From DASVVT01 sp036386415 (lineage in GTDB: Bacteria; Acidobacteriota; Blastocatellia; Pyrinomonadales; Pyrinomonadaceae): DNA of 64,000 bases. This document shows, piece after piece, positions 34,554 to 44,153 of this stretch. Positions within the stretch are counted from its first letter, which is position 1. Each line of letters opens with the position of its first letter. Position numbers and translations under genes: made by a program. Location: positions 44,991-108,990 of the forward strand of contig DASVVT010000035.1 in assembly GCA_036386415.1 (NCBI GenBank). Reading direction: 5' to 3'. The notes below the pieces were generated by a model. It was not told where the DNA came from and made no database searches. It saw only the letters and a list, made by a program, of their open reading frames with translations.

Positions 34554-35231
34554 TTAGTGGTTGGCGACATGGCAAACAAAAATGAATTGATGCCCGAAGA
34601 GTCCGGGACAAGTCTTGAGGGCAACGCTATCGAGGCCGCGACCCCACCGGGACAAATACCTTGAGAGCGGGAAAGCTCCGCAGGCTTGGGCCTCTTCGAC
34701 CTGGTAACCGTTATCAACCAGCAGAGCCTGCGCCGTTAACCAGTCGAAGAAACGGTAGTGCGTGCGATCCATCAGTCCACCATCGGTATACTTAAATCTC
34801 CCGCGAAGAAACTCCAAACGCTGCTGCCAATAGAGAACATTCGGCAACGCGATGATGAGTCGTCCCTCACTGGTCAAACTCTTTTGGAGCAGTTTAAGCA
34901 GTTGTTCAGGATGAGACAGATGCTCAAGCACGTGGCTTCCGATCACACAATCAAATTCGCCTGCCTCGCGTGGATCAAAACCGTTAAGGTCGCGCACCAA
35001 TACACGATCAAGATGCTCAGTCGCGAGCGAAGCTTCGGGCTCGGAATTCGTTACGCCAATTACTTCACAACCTATCTGCTCCTTGATTCGCCGGCCCAAC
35101 GCTCCCGAGCCGCAGCCCAAATCGAGCAGGCGTTTTGTCGTCTGCGGAACACGCGACAAGACCGGTACGTTAATAGCTTCGTAAATCACTGTTTTCGAGA
35201 AACCTATAGGATAGGGATCAGTTCTCTGCAC
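34554..35231 (-). CDS. Class I SAM-dependent methyltransferase
   Basis: A 225-residue methyltransferase of the MetW/type-11 kind. Motif I is LLDLGCGSGALGRRI (about 35-50), then VIGVTNSEPEA and FDCVIGSHVLEHLSHPEQLL, and a GRLIIALPNVLYW strand. The YTDGGLMDRTHYRFFDWLTAQ segment is characteristic of glycan-cluster methyltransferases. It is encoded between GT4 and GT2 genes in the EPS operon. It probably methylates a hydroxyl or carboxyl on the repeat unit. No membrane segment. Confidence 0.85.
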   Translation of the reverse strand: MQRTDPYPIGFSKTVIYEAINVPVLSRVPQTTKRLLDLGCGSGALGRRIKEQIGCEVIGVTNSEPEASLATEHLDRVLVRDLNGFDPREAGEFDCVIGSHVLEHLSHPEQLLKLLQKSLTSEGRLIIALPNVLYWQQRLEFLRGRFKYTDGGLMDRTHYRFFDWLTAQALLVDNGYQVEEAQACGAFPLSRYLSRWGRGLDSVALKTCPGLFGHQFIFVCHVANH

Positions 35232-35289
35232 ATCACGCGAATGCTCTCAAATAATTCGCCGTCCATCGAAACCTAAACTATTCGTGTGT

Positions 35290-36594
35290 CTATGAACGGC
35301 TTTGCCAATGAGGGCCAGGACTTGTCACCGCCCCCGCTTCGTGATGTGCTACTTCTTCAAAAACCTTCAAGAGCACTGCCAGATGGTTCTTTAAACTGAA
35401 TCTCTGCGCCATCTCAAAAGCCCCGTGACGTAGAGAATCATAGTGAGACGGATCATCGAGGCATTTGATAATCGCGTGGGCTAACCCGGCAGAAGTTGGA
35501 GGATCGCCCGGCGCTAGATGTCCGTTGACTCCATCTGTCAACCAATCGGGAATTCCGCCGACGGCAAAAGCTGCTGCTGGTACGCCGCGAAGTCCTGCTT
35601 CCGGCCCAACCATCCCAAACGGCTCCGGCCAAATGCTCGGCACAATTAACAGATCGGTTTCGGCGAACAGTTTTCCGTGTCGAGCGCGATCAACCCAATT
35701 CAAAAAATTGATTTGTATATCACGGTTCGCAGCTTGCACACGCGCTGCTTCGCGCTCCCAGCTTTCGCGGTCGGAGCCTTCGCCAGCGAGAGTCAGGCGC
35801 AGCGGGCGTTCTAAAGTTTCACTGACCTGTCGCAGGGCTTCCAATAAAAGAGTCCCACCCTTCAAACGCTCCATGCGACCTAGAAACAATAGTCGGCGCG
35901 GCGACATCGTTTGCCCCTGCTTGTTGCCGTTACCGGAAACCGCAGGCTGCTCTAAATCAAGTACCTCCGGTTGACTCGTCTCGGTCTCCGTTTGATGCGC
36001 AAATAGCGGGGCTTTGAAAATGCGTTCAGGAGAAAAGCCGTGCCTGAGATATTCCTCCCGCATGTAATCAGAGCTGGTCATAATCGCTCTGTAGGAACGA
36101 AGCAACGACAAGCGATGAGATTGAAGATCATACTGGCGCAGCATCGTGAGCGGATTCCAACCGCCGCAATGCTGCGGGTAATAGTGCAAAAGACATTGCC
36201 AGCCGAAGCGTCGGCGGCAGGGCGTGGCCTGTCCACTCTTGCAAGTCTTAGTGCCGCTGACGCACGTGCCGTGATAGACATGCGCGAAGAATACGGCAGG
36301 CGCGATTTCGAGCGCCTCCGCCTCCAAATTAGGATCGTGAAAGCTATGCGAGTAGATCAAATCCGGCTGCCACTCGCGTAGCGCCGAGAGAGAGCGTTCG
36401 CTTCCCATCTCTTTAACAGACCAGACGGGCACTTCACGGGGAAGCGCAATCGGCTCCCGGTCAATCTGCATGTCCTCTTCATGAATGAAGGCGATTGAAT
36501 GGTTGCGGCGCAGCAATTCCGGGATCAGGTCGTTGAGATAAATCTCGACGCCTCCGGCCTGGCTTCGGTTGCGGGTTAATATCGCGATCCTCAT
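35290..36594 (-). CDS. Glycosyltransferase, GT4 family
   Basis: A 434-residue GT-B enzyme. The N-terminus RIAILTRNRSQAGGVEIYLNDLIPELLRR is the acceptor-side signature, SPRRLLFLGRMERLKGGTLLLEAL starts the donor domain, and PEPFGMVGPEAGLRGVPAAAF carries the EX7E motif. A Cys-containing insertion (about 110-160: GTCVSGTKTC, PCRRRFGWQCLLHYYPQHCGG) with five Cys is typical of a GT4 subgroup, possibly a metal or structural element. It follows another GT4 gene by 45 bases in the operon. Donor unknown. Confidence 0.9.
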   Translation of the reverse strand: MRIAILTRNRSQAGGVEIYLNDLIPELLRRNHSIAFIHEEDMQIDREPIALPREVPVWSVKEMGSERSLSALREWQPDLIYSHSFHDPNLEAEALEIAPAVFFAHVYHGTCVSGTKTCKSGQATPCRRRFGWQCLLHYYPQHCGGWNPLTMLRQYDLQSHRLSLLRSYRAIMTSSDYMREEYLRHGFSPERIFKAPLFAHQTETETSQPEVLDLEQPAVSGNGNKQGQTMSPRRLLFLGRMERLKGGTLLLEALRQVSETLERPLRLTLAGEGSDRESWEREAARVQAANRDIQINFLNWVDRARHGKLFAETDLLIVPSIWPEPFGMVGPEAGLRGVPAAAFAVGGIPDWLTDGVNGHLAPGDPPTSAGLAHAIIKCLDDPSHYDSLRHGAFEMAQRFSLKNHLAVLLKVFEEVAHHEAGAVTSPGPHWQSRS

Positions 36595-36639
36595 CGTTCA
36601 GTAGAGTGGAGAGACCCGTCCGGTGCTCACAACGTATCT

Positions 36640-37824
36640 TCACGCCGTCTTGCAGACGACGACCGGAGAATACTCATGCTGCCTCACGTCTTCACGTAAG
36701 GCGGAGATCGTATGACTTACATCAAAGCGTTCCTGATAAAGCCTGCGTGCGGCAGCGGCAAGGCGTTCGCGCTCGGCGGCGTCCGACAGTATTCTCTCTG
36801 CCGCCGACACCATGCCATCGGTATCGCCTGCTTCAGCGAGAATGACTGCCCGACTTTCAGACCACAGCGATTCCGTCAAGCTTCCGGTCGTGGTCACAAT
36901 CGGCAAGCCGTGCGCCAGCCCGGCCATCAAGCTTGTGCGACGGCTGCTGACGCCGTCAATGAAAGGTTGAATGAGCAGATCACAAGCTTTGAGATGGCGC
37001 GAAACGTCGTCGGCTGAAAGCGCGCCCGTCGCGTGAAGCCTTCCGCCCAGCTCCGGGTATGCGCAGACCAACTCGTCGCGCAACGCTTCCCCGCCACGAC
37101 CCAGGAGCAGGGCCACGCGTTCTGGATGTTCAAGCAAAAGGGCGGGGAGCGCAGTCTTCAATTGTTCCACGATCCGTTTTCCGTAAGTCCCGAAGTGGCC
37201 GATGACGTAGCCATTTTCACCGGGCGCGTAGCGTGCGCGTATCTCTTCGACGCCCGCAGAGTCTTCATGCACATTGATGTTGCTCGGAATCGGCAGCCAG
37301 ACAATCTCCGCATCTTTGGCGACCAGCGGCTTCAACAGTTGCGCCCATGCCGGGATCGAAACGAACATCCGCGCGGCGGCGCGAGCCACCAGCACGGCCA
37401 TGAACCGCGTGATAGCACCCACAGCATTAAGCGCCAGAGATTGTTTTCGCCCCATCGGAAAATAGACTTCATGAAACATCACCCAAACAGTCTCACGCCG
37501 ACGCGACAAGAGCCACAGGCAGAATGGAATATTGAGCACCGGCCAGCCAAAAGCCTGTGGCACATATTGCACGAGAATGCGCCGGGGATGGGCAGAGCGT
37601 TTCAGGCCCTTGTGCAAAGCCATCAGCGCGCGCAACCCGAAACGTCCCGGCAACCTGCGCACCTCCACCCTTGTATCGGCAGGCGTCGGCTCCAGAGAGG
37701 CCGGAGCCCAAATGTACACACTGTCACCGGCCTGCGCGAGTTCCCGCGCCAACAGACGCGTGTAATCGCCGACGCCGCCGGACTGCGGCGGATATTCGCC
37801 CGTCAATATGTGCCAGTCAAACAT
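36640..37824 (-). CDS. Glycosyltransferase, GT4-like
   Basis: 394 residues from the ATG at 37824, five bases after the upstream methyltransferase stop; the longer reading overlaps that gene. The N-terminus FDWHILTGEYPPQSGGVGDYTRLLARELA is a clear GT4 acceptor-domain start, and the donor domain begins near GYVIGHFGTYGKRIVEQL. The usual EX7E block is altered to GVSSRRTSLMAGLAHGLPIVTT. It probably adds one residue to the EPS repeat unit. The short C-terminal tail is helical. Neighbours on both sides are EPS genes. Confidence 0.85.
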   Translation of the reverse strand: MFDWHILTGEYPPQSGGVGDYTRLLARELAQAGDSVYIWAPASLEPTPADTRVEVRRLPGRFGLRALMALHKGLKRSAHPRRILVQYVPQAFGWPVLNIPFCLWLLSRRRETVWVMFHEVYFPMGRKQSLALNAVGAITRFMAVLVARAAARMFVSIPAWAQLLKPLVAKDAEIVWLPIPSNINVHEDSAGVEEIRARYAPGENGYVIGHFGTYGKRIVEQLKTALPALLLEHPERVALLLGRGGEALRDELVCAYPELGGRLHATGALSADDVSRHLKACDLLIQPFIDGVSSRRTSLMAGLAHGLPIVTTTGSLTESLWSESRAVILAEAGDTDGMVSAAERILSDAAERERLAAAARRLYQERFDVSHTISALREDVRQHEYSPVVVCKTA

Positions 37825-37829
37825 GCAAC

Positions 37830-38807
37830 TTAAACAGATCGCGTGCGAAAGCGATAGTAGCGAAACATTAACCCGGCCCAACGCCGCCAGAGGGGTAATC
37901 TCCACTTGAGGAAGCTGCGAAACTCCGCCGCGTTTTTAAAGTTGTAGGGCAATTGCGCAGCGGGTTGAGGCTCCGCTTCGTGGCGCGCGTAGAGCCGTAA
38001 CGAGACGGTTGGCCCGAACCAATAAAGCACGACCGTACTCTTAATATGAAGCACGCGCAAACCTAATACCTGAGCGACGAAACCTAATGACTGCGGCGTG
38101 AAGAAGTTTAAGTGTTGTGGATGAATTTGCGGTCGCGCAAGCCGTGTCGCGCCCAACAACCCACGGATGTAAAGCACATCGAATGGGACTTCCACGACCC
38201 ACAGAGTGCCGGGGCGTGAAAGACTATGCATCTCAGAGAGGGAACGTTTGACGTTCAAGAAGTGTTCGACACAATGATAACTGGTTAGAATATCGGCCTT
38301 GAAATCAGACGAAGCCGCCACGTCTTTCACAGTCGCCACTTCATTGATACCAGTATGAGCTGCGGGCCTTGAGCCAACGCCTGGATCAATCAAGGTTGTC
38401 TGCCATCCGGCTGCGACCCAGGGAACGAGAGAGCGCCCACTAGACCCGCCAATATCAACCACATGCCCTTTCTGAGATTGGCAAAGTTGTCGCACCTCAC
38501 GGAAAACTTCAGCGAACCTATGGGACTCACGCTGCGCAGCCTGCTCTCTCGTCACACCCATCTGACCCATAATCTCGTTTTCCATCGGCGGCAAAGCCTC
38601 ACCGTAATGCTGCTCAAGCTGCTCGACTGTGGGACGCGGACTACGAAAGATCAGACCACAGCGGTAGCATCCATCAAAGCTGATTGACTGCCCGGCCTCA
38701 GCGAGCGTGAGATTGACCACCCACTCGTCCGAGGACAAAGGCTCTGTACGCTGTAGCTCAAAGCATGAGGTCTCCGATTGACAGAGCGGACAGGAAATAA
38801 GATTCAT
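37830..38807 (-). CDS. SAM-dependent methyltransferase with N-terminal zinc-ribbon-like Cys motifs
   Basis: 325 residues. The N-terminus has two Cys pairs, CPLCQ at about 6-9 and CYRCG at about 47-50, followed by LIFRSPRPTVEQLEQHYG. This arrangement is common in C-methyltransferase-like and radical-type sugar methyltransferases of EPS clusters and likely binds zinc. Motif I is VVDIGGSSGRSLVPWV (about 116-131). A second part has HPQHLNFFTPQSLGFVAQVLG, typical of this subgroup. It sits five bases from the next glycosyltransferase. A sugar or nucleotide-sugar substrate is likely but not shown. Confidence 0.8.
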   Translation of the reverse strand: MNLISCPLCQSETSCFELQRTEPLSSDEWVVNLTLAEAGQSISFDGCYRCGLIFRSPRPTVEQLEQHYGEALPPMENEIMGQMGVTREQAAQRESHRFAEVFREVRQLCQSQKGHVVDIGGSSGRSLVPWVAAGWQTTLIDPGVGSRPAAHTGINEVATVKDVAASSDFKADILTSYHCVEHFLNVKRSLSEMHSLSRPGTLWVVEVPFDVLYIRGLLGATRLARPQIHPQHLNFFTPQSLGFVAQVLGLRVLHIKSTVVLYWFGPTVSLRLYARHEAEPQPAAQLPYNFKNAAEFRSFLKWRLPLWRRWAGLMFRYYRFRTRSV

Positions 38808-38846
38808 GGCTATTCGGTAGGGACAAGCTGCGCCCCGACAATCTCG

Positions 38847-40403
38847 CTAATTCTTATCCGCCGGAACTACTTTGCTCATATAGAGGCCGGTGGGCAAACG
38901 CAGTGCAGAGAGAAGACGTGTCAGACGTTGATCGAGGAGCAGCGATTGATAATGCGGCTTCATCCACCAGAGATAACCTAGTCCCAACATCAGACCGACA
39001 AATCCTAACCACAGGAAATTCTTAAGCGGGCCGAATGCGCCGAGAACATAAGCCACAGCCAGAAGCGGAACGATGCGCAGAAACCATCTTCCGAAGAGTT
39101 CCAGCACCAGCCAGCGTAACTCCAAGCCAATGACAGACTTTAACAACCACGCGCCGAAGGGCAGAGTCGTCAGTCCGCTGCTTAGTAGAGTGGCGAGGGC
39201 GATGCCGCCTAATCCCCAACGCCTGCCCAGCCAGACTGCCAGAATCAGATACAAGATGCCGTTCACCAGTTGAGCCATGCCGACCCGGAGTCTGTTTCCC
39301 AGAACGGCGGACGAGCAGATCAAACCGTGAATGAGCGAGAGCCAGATTAACCCGATGGCGAAGAGCGCGTTGAGCGTCAATCCGCCAAAGAGGTTCGGTC
39401 CAACCCACAGGCGCACAAACCCCGGATTCAAGGCCAGTATCGCGCACGCCGCCGCACCGGACAGAACAAGGTAAAGTTGTAACATCGTGCCGACCACCTG
39501 GCGCACGCGCTCACGTGAACCTTCTCCATGAAGTTGAGCTAATCCGACCAACCCGCTGTCTGGCAACAACCAACTCACCTGCATCAGCAATTGGCTGAAC
39601 TTCATGGTACAAGCATAAATCGGCACCCACTCTGGATGGCCCAAGTATGCGATTACCAAACTGCTACTTGCCGCCACCAGTTGCCATCCAAATCCGCCAA
39701 ACCAAGTTCCAACGCCGCCGCCGAATAAAGAAGCGATACTGGTCAGGCGCGGCCACGACCAACCTCTGAGCAAGTCCGGTGCAATTGTCTTGATCCGCCA
39801 TAAGCCCGCTATTCCTGCGAACAGGCTGGGGAAAGCTGCGGCCACTGCCAGAGAGAACAGTCCATAGCCGGTTAATAGGAGCGATAGGGTGAGGGCGATG
39901 CTTAAAACCAACTGCGAGACGGCCAACATGCCGTTGAAGGCGGCATCTTGCAAACCGGCAAGGACTGCATTGAAGACTCGTAGCGGGTAAACGAGGGCGG
40001 TCGTCGTGATTAACAGTGCGAGCGGCCCTTTCAACGCCGCGGAATCCGCTGTGGTGAGTTTCAGTAAAGACGGAAGGAAAATCCAGGAGAGCAGGCAAAT
40101 TCCGCCCAGCGCGACCCCGACGATGAGGCCGACAAAGAGGCCGCGCGTTATTAGACTGCGCATCGCAGAACGATCACCCCGGCCATCAGCTTCGGCAATC
40201 ATCCAAGGCAGCACCGCGAAAACGCCCAGGTCCAGGACAGACGTATAGGCCAGCAACTCGCCGCTAGCCAGCCAAAGGCCATACGTCTTGGCTCCCAAAT
40301 GGCTGAGAATCAGCGGGATAAGGAGAATGCCTGAAGCCATCGCTAACGCAAATTGCGTGTAGCTGAAGCCCGCAGTGATGAGAGCTTTGCGTTTGCGGCT
40401 CAT
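38847..40403 (-). CDS. Polysaccharide flippase (Wzx/MATE-like)
   Basis: 518 residues with about 12-14 hydrophobic helices spread along the chain and short basic cytoplasmic loops, the profile of oligosaccharide flippases that move undecaprenyl-linked repeat units to the periplasm. The opening RKALITAGFSYTQFALAMASGILLIPLI and the internal duplication (IVGVALGGICLLSWI and later TLLSSGLTTLPFGAWLL) match the family. Its ATG overlaps the preceding methyltransferase stop by four bases (ATGA). It is the only flippase in the window, so the EPS is probably made by the Wzx/Wzy route. Confidence 0.88.
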   Translation of the reverse strand: MSRKRKALITAGFSYTQFALAMASGILLIPLILSHLGAKTYGLWLASGELLAYTSVLDLGVFAVLPWMIAEADGRGDRSAMRSLITRGLFVGLIVGVALGGICLLSWIFLPSLLKLTTADSAALKGPLALLITTTALVYPLRVFNAVLAGLQDAAFNGMLAVSQLVLSIALTLSLLLTGYGLFSLAVAAAFPSLFAGIAGLWRIKTIAPDLLRGWSWPRLTSIASLFGGGVGTWFGGFGWQLVAASSSLVIAYLGHPEWVPIYACTMKFSQLLMQVSWLLPDSGLVGLAQLHGEGSRERVRQVVGTMLQLYLVLSGAAACAILALNPGFVRLWVGPNLFGGLTLNALFAIGLIWLSLIHGLICSSAVLGNRLRVGMAQLVNGILYLILAVWLGRRWGLGGIALATLLSSGLTTLPFGAWLLKSVIGLELRWLVLELFGRWFLRIVPLLAVAYVLGAFGPLKNFLWLGFVGLMLGLGYLWWMKPHYQSLLLDQRLTRLLSALRLPTGLYMSKVVPADKN

Positions 40404-41026
40404 TCGTATTCTCTTATCGGTGGTCGCGGCGCTCGCACAGGCTGCGACGATTGCTTAACGACTTCTAACTCGGCATAGATGAGGTACGCGGGGAAAATCC
40501 AGGCCCAGCGTCTCTCATATGCTTCAGGATACTTGTTGGCTAAACGCCAGACGATTTTGTTCAGTATGGTCGGGTGAAAGATGATCTGCACAAGGCGAGG
40601 CCGAAAGCGACACCGGCTGTAAAAATTTAGCTCATGATCTTCCGCGAAGTAGTCGAAGGTGAAGGCGCTGAAATAGCGCCGGTGAGTCGGGTCTGTAAAG
40701 GCTCCGGCGGAAGAGAAATGCGGCACATTGAGATAGACCATCGCACCCGGTGCGCAGATTCGATGTATCTCTTCCATCGCGGCGACCGTGTCTCCCAGAT
40801 GCTCAATCACGTCGCGCGCGTAGATTGCTTGAAACTGATTGTCATCGAAAGGCCACGGTCGTTGATTAAGATCGTGAACGATGTCCGGGTTCGTTTCGCT
40901 TGTGATGTCGAGGTTGACGGCTTGCGGCATGTGCTTACGGCCACAGCCTAAATTTAAGATGGCATGCTCCGGCCAAGCTACTTGGCGCTCAACTTCAGCG
41001 AGACCTTGATTGGTGCGCGTATCCAT
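40400..41026 (-). CDS. Class I SAM-dependent methyltransferase (type 11)
   Basis: A 208-residue methyltransferase. Motif I is ILNLGCGRKHMPQAVNLDI (about 23-41), with a post-motif Asp in the NLDI segment; FQAIYARDVIEHLGDTVAAMEEIHR is the motif II region and VYLNVPHFSSAG follows. The C-terminal third has RWAWIFPAYLIYAELEV, a fairly hydrophobic stretch. It overlaps the flippase by four bases and lies three bases from the GT2 gene upstream, so it is translated in tight sequence with them. It probably modifies the glycan; specificity unknown. Confidence 0.85.
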   Translation of the reverse strand: MDTRTNQGLAEVERQVAWPEHAILNLGCGRKHMPQAVNLDITSETNPDIVHDLNQRPWPFDDNQFQAIYARDVIEHLGDTVAAMEEIHRICAPGAMVYLNVPHFSSAGAFTDPTHRRYFSAFTFDYFAEDHELNFYSRCRFRPRLVQIIFHPTILNKIVWRLANKYPEAYERRWAWIFPAYLIYAELEVVKQSSQPVRAPRPPIREYE

Positions 41027-41029
41027 ACA

Positions 41030-41965
41030 TCAACATCCCGTCCGACTCGAACGCAAGAGAAGAAATTGTTTCTGGCGCTCGTAACGCTGGCGCAGATCAA
41101 TGAGGGTGGCCCGACCTGCCAGACAACTCAATGCCTGAAGAATTGTCGCGCCCGTCAACCTGACACCCATCGCCGCATAGTAAAGGCTCCCGGATACCGT
41201 CGAGTGGTTTTTACGGATGTACGAAAGATGGCTGCGAAAATGGGCGAAGGTCTTATCTTTCATAAAAGGGTGGGTTGCCGAGCCGACGTGAATCATCGAA
41301 GCGCCCGGCCAGAATCGCACTTTCCAACCGGTTTGATTGGCGCGAAGACACCAATCAATATCTTCGTCATAGATAAAGAATCGCTCGTCCAAACCGCCAA
41401 CCCGTTCGAGACAGTCACGGCGCATGAGCAAAAAACTTCCGCAGGCCCAATCCACATCCTGCTCCGGCGGCGCAATCGTCCACTGCGGTGCTCGTCGTCG
41501 AACAGATAATCCGAGCAAGCTGAGTATTTCCGTGCGTGGCTGCGGAAACTTGAAGAACGAAGCCTGCACGCTTCTCGTTGCATCGTCGTTCAGATGTTGA
41601 ATGCCAAGCGCGCCGACCTCCTCGTGCTCGTCCATATATTTGACAGCCTCGCCAAGAGCATTCTCAATCTGTATGGTGTCGCAATTGAGCAGTAACAGAT
41701 AGCGCCCGCGTGCCCGCCCGATGCCTTGATTACAAGCTTTACTAAAGCCGCGATTGTCTGGATTGGCGATGAACGTGATCCAGGGAAAGCGCTTCGGCAG
41801 CTCTGCGGGACTGGCATCTTTAGTTGTGCCATTGTCGATGACAATGACCTCGTAGTTGATCCCCCGCGTCTTCTCTTCAAGTGAAGAGAGCGCCTGGCTG
41901 GTCAGTTCTAGCGAGTTCCAGTTCACGAGGATGACGGAGAGATCAACGCTCTCGATGGTGTTCAT
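41030..41965 (-). CDS. Glycosyltransferase, GT2 family (rhamnosyltransferase-like)
   Basis: A 311-residue GT-A enzyme. The start DLSVILVNWNSLELTSQALSSL is a classic GT2 N-terminus, VIVIDNGTTKDASP contains the nucleotide-binding Asp, NRGFSKACNQGI is a hallmark of dTDP-rhamnosyl-type GT2 enzymes, and LLNCDT replaces the usual DxD. A DEDIDWCLRANQTGW block supplies the ED-type catalytic motif. It ends with a short membrane-proximal helix. It overlaps the upstream methyltransferase by four bases. Rhamnose transfer is a guess from resemblance; no dTDP-rhamnose genes are in the window. Confidence 0.87.
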   Translation of the reverse strand: MNTIESVDLSVILVNWNSLELTSQALSSLEEKTRGINYEVIVIDNGTTKDASPAELPKRFPWITFIANPDNRGFSKACNQGIGRARGRYLLLLNCDTIQIENALGEAVKYMDEHEEVGALGIQHLNDDATRSVQASFFKFPQPRTEILSLLGLSVRRRAPQWTIAPPEQDVDWACGSFLLMRRDCLERVGGLDERFFIYDEDIDWCLRANQTGWKVRFWPGASMIHVGSATHPFMKDKTFAHFRSHLSYIRKNHSTVSGSLYYAAMGVRLTGATILQALSCLAGRATLIDLRQRYERQKQFLLLRSSRTGC

Positions 41966-42963
41966 TGAGGTATGGTGACAGACTTGGACGCCCCTTTTTG
42001 AGCATAAGCCTGTAGATTCAGAGCCAAAGGCGTATGAATTCCGCCGGGGATCATTTGTCCCAGGTAGTAAACGCTCAGGCGAAAAGCATTTGAGCCAACC
42101 GCGCGTGCGGAGGCAGCCACCTCAGGCAACTCCGGCGCGCCGATGGAAAGCTTGATGCTTGCGAACCCCGCTCTTTCAAGCGCCAGCCTCAGAGAGGTGG
42201 GGGAAAAGTGGTTGATGTGAACCAGATTTGCGGCAATCGAAACATCTCCATCACCCCTTAAACGCGAGCGAATCTGTTCTTTAACCAACTGGTTGCGCCC
42301 GCATGGAACCTTCACGGCGATCCAGCCCTGGGCATCGAGCAGGCCATGCACCTGGGCCAGCATTTCCACCGGGTCCGGGATGTGCTCAAGGACATCTATC
42401 ATCGTGATGGCGTCGTATCTTCTTCCTTCCGCGATGAGACTTTGAGCGTTGGCGCGATGTACGGGCAGTTTGGTCTTCCGCGCAGCGTAGCTCGAAGTGC
42501 GCGAATTCAATTCAACACCTTCGGCCTGCCATCCTGCTTCTCGGGCCAGATATATCAACCGCCCGACGTGCGCGCCTATGTCCAGTAAGTTGCGCTCGCG
42601 CGCTCCTACCCGCCGTGACAATTCATCAAGAACTCTTCCGAAGATGAAATCCTTATACTTGCTGTTGAATTCATGTTCCATCCACTCTTCAGACCATTGC
42701 TGATCGTACATTCGATCAAAATAGTTGGGGAGTGTCGGGACTGCTTCCGGTTGGATAAAATCGCATTCAAGACAACGCACGAGCCAGAACCTGGAGCCCG
42801 TATAGGCACTCAATTCAGGGTCTTCTTCGGAGAACTGCGATAAAGCAATCTTATCTTGGTGAATTCTGGTCAGACGACTGTCCTTGCAAATCCAACACTT
42901 ATCAAGCGGAGTGAAGCCGATGCTCGACAGTGTGTCTCCAATTTTCGAAGATTGTAATGACAT
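41962..42963 (-). CDS. SAM-dependent methyltransferase with N-terminal Cys pairs
   Basis: 333 residues. The N-terminal region has CWICKD at about 18-23 and CLECDF at about 58-63, again a zinc-ribbon-like pair arrangement, then VPTLPNYFDRMYDQQWSEEW. Motif I is LLDIGAHVGRLIYLAREAG (about 127-145), with ITMIDVLEHIPDPVEMLAQVHG as the later motif. It belongs to the same subgroup as 37830-38807. It overlaps the GT2 gene by four bases and lies 50 bases downstream of a GT4 gene. A role in making or methylating a branched or O-methylated sugar is plausible. Confidence 0.8.
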   Translation of the reverse strand: MSLQSSKIGDTLSSIGFTPLDKCWICKDSRLTRIHQDKIALSQFSEEDPELSAYTGSRFWLVRCLECDFIQPEAVPTLPNYFDRMYDQQWSEEWMEHEFNSKYKDFIFGRVLDELSRRVGARERNLLDIGAHVGRLIYLAREAGWQAEGVELNSRTSSYAARKTKLPVHRANAQSLIAEGRRYDAITMIDVLEHIPDPVEMLAQVHGLLDAQGWIAVKVPCGRNQLVKEQIRSRLRGDGDVSIAANLVHINHFSPTSLRLALERAGFASIKLSIGAPELPEVAASARAVGSNAFRLSVYYLGQMIPGGIHTPLALNLQAYAQKGASKSVTIPQ

Positions 42964-43013
42964 CTTGTAACAGGCTGCTCACAGCCAATAAGATTTTGCG
43001 CCGAAGCCCCGGA

Positions 43014-44153
43014 TCAGGCAGCAGAGTTGAGAAGCGAGGCAACCTGTTCAGCCATCTTGTCCCAGGTGTGCTCGCGCAGTCGCTCAGATAAAGACGCGAT
43101 GCGGCCTCTATATTCCTCTGCGCGATTGCGCCATGCTCGCAGGCGCTCGACTAAATCCTTGACGTTCTCAGGATCGGGAATGAGCAGGTCTTGCAAATCC
43201 GGCGTGTAGCGTTCGGCCACTCCGGCTGTTTGAGAGACGAGCGCGGGCAATCCACAGCAGAGCGCTTCGTGGACTCCCTGACCATAGGCCTCATATCGCG
43301 TCGGTGCCACCAGAGCATCGCAGGCTGCAAGAATAGTCGGCACATCTTCTCGGAATCCCATGAAACGTATACGAGCTTGCAACCCGGCTTTGGCAGCCAG
43401 TTTTTTCCAGGCCCCTAGCTCCGCGCCCGCGCCAACGATGATCAGATCGGCATCCCAACATGGTTCCGCACAAAGCACTTTCCACGCAAGGAAGAGCTTA
43501 TCCAGGCCCTTGCGCCGGTCTCCAAGCGCTCCGATGAAAGCAACGATGGGCCGATCATCAGGCCACCCGAGCGCGGCTCTCGCCCGCGCGCGTTCCTCTA
43601 TGGTCGGCGGACGAAACCGCTCGGCATCAATTCCATAGTAGATTGTGCGTATACGTTCGGCTGCAACGCCCAGATGCTCGACGACATCCTGCCGGGTGCG
43701 CTCGGAATTGACGATGACCAGATGCGCCTGTCCGAGCGCGGCGCGCTCGTAAGCGAGAAAGGTTCGATGCGCGCATTCATTCTTCAGAACCCGAAGCGCA
43801 CGGCCAGCGAAAGGCGGGTGATAGGCAGCGTGAACGTAATGCACCCAATTCACAGCGCCCCAGCAACAGTTGCCGCCATTGACGAGCACACATCCCTTGC
43901 GCTTTGAAAGAGCGTGTGCCCAGCGCCGACCGATTTTGTCCAACACGGGCGCGGCAAAAAGATAGGAGTTGGCAGGCTTCGGCACACGATGAACAGTCAC
44001 GTTTGGGCGAGCGGCTAAATTCGCTGTGACACGATGGGCGACCAGATGTACATCTTCCTCTCGCTTCGCCAGGTAACTAGCCAGAGCTAGATTCGGCATG
44101 TCCATCCCATTGGCCGACACAAAGTTTCCGTTAACTAGCAAGTAGAGGCTCAT
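43014..44153 (-). CDS. Glycosyltransferase, GT4 family
   Basis: A 379-residue GT-B enzyme. The start LYLLVNGNFVSANGMDMPNLALASYL is the acceptor domain; RPIVAFIGALGDRRKGLDKLFLAW opens the donor domain; and YEAYGQGVHEALCCGLPALV holds the EX7E motif. It overlaps the polymerase-like gene by four bases (its ATG against the polymerase stop). Such coupling is typical of EPS operons where glycosyltransferase and polymerase act on one repeat. The donor is unknown. Confidence 0.88.
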   Translation of the reverse strand: MSLYLLVNGNFVSANGMDMPNLALASYLAKREEDVHLVAHRVTANLAARPNVTVHRVPKPANSYLFAAPVLDKIGRRWAHALSKRKGCVLVNGGNCCWGAVNWVHYVHAAYHPPFAGRALRVLKNECAHRTFLAYERAALGQAHLVIVNSERTRQDVVEHLGVAAERIRTIYYGIDAERFRPPTIEERARARAALGWPDDRPIVAFIGALGDRRKGLDKLFLAWKVLCAEPCWDADLIIVGAGAELGAWKKLAAKAGLQARIRFMGFREDVPTILAACDALVAPTRYEAYGQGVHEALCCGLPALVSQTAGVAERYTPDLQDLLIPDPENVKDLVERLRAWRNRAEEYRGRIASLSERLREHTWDKMAEQVASLLNSAA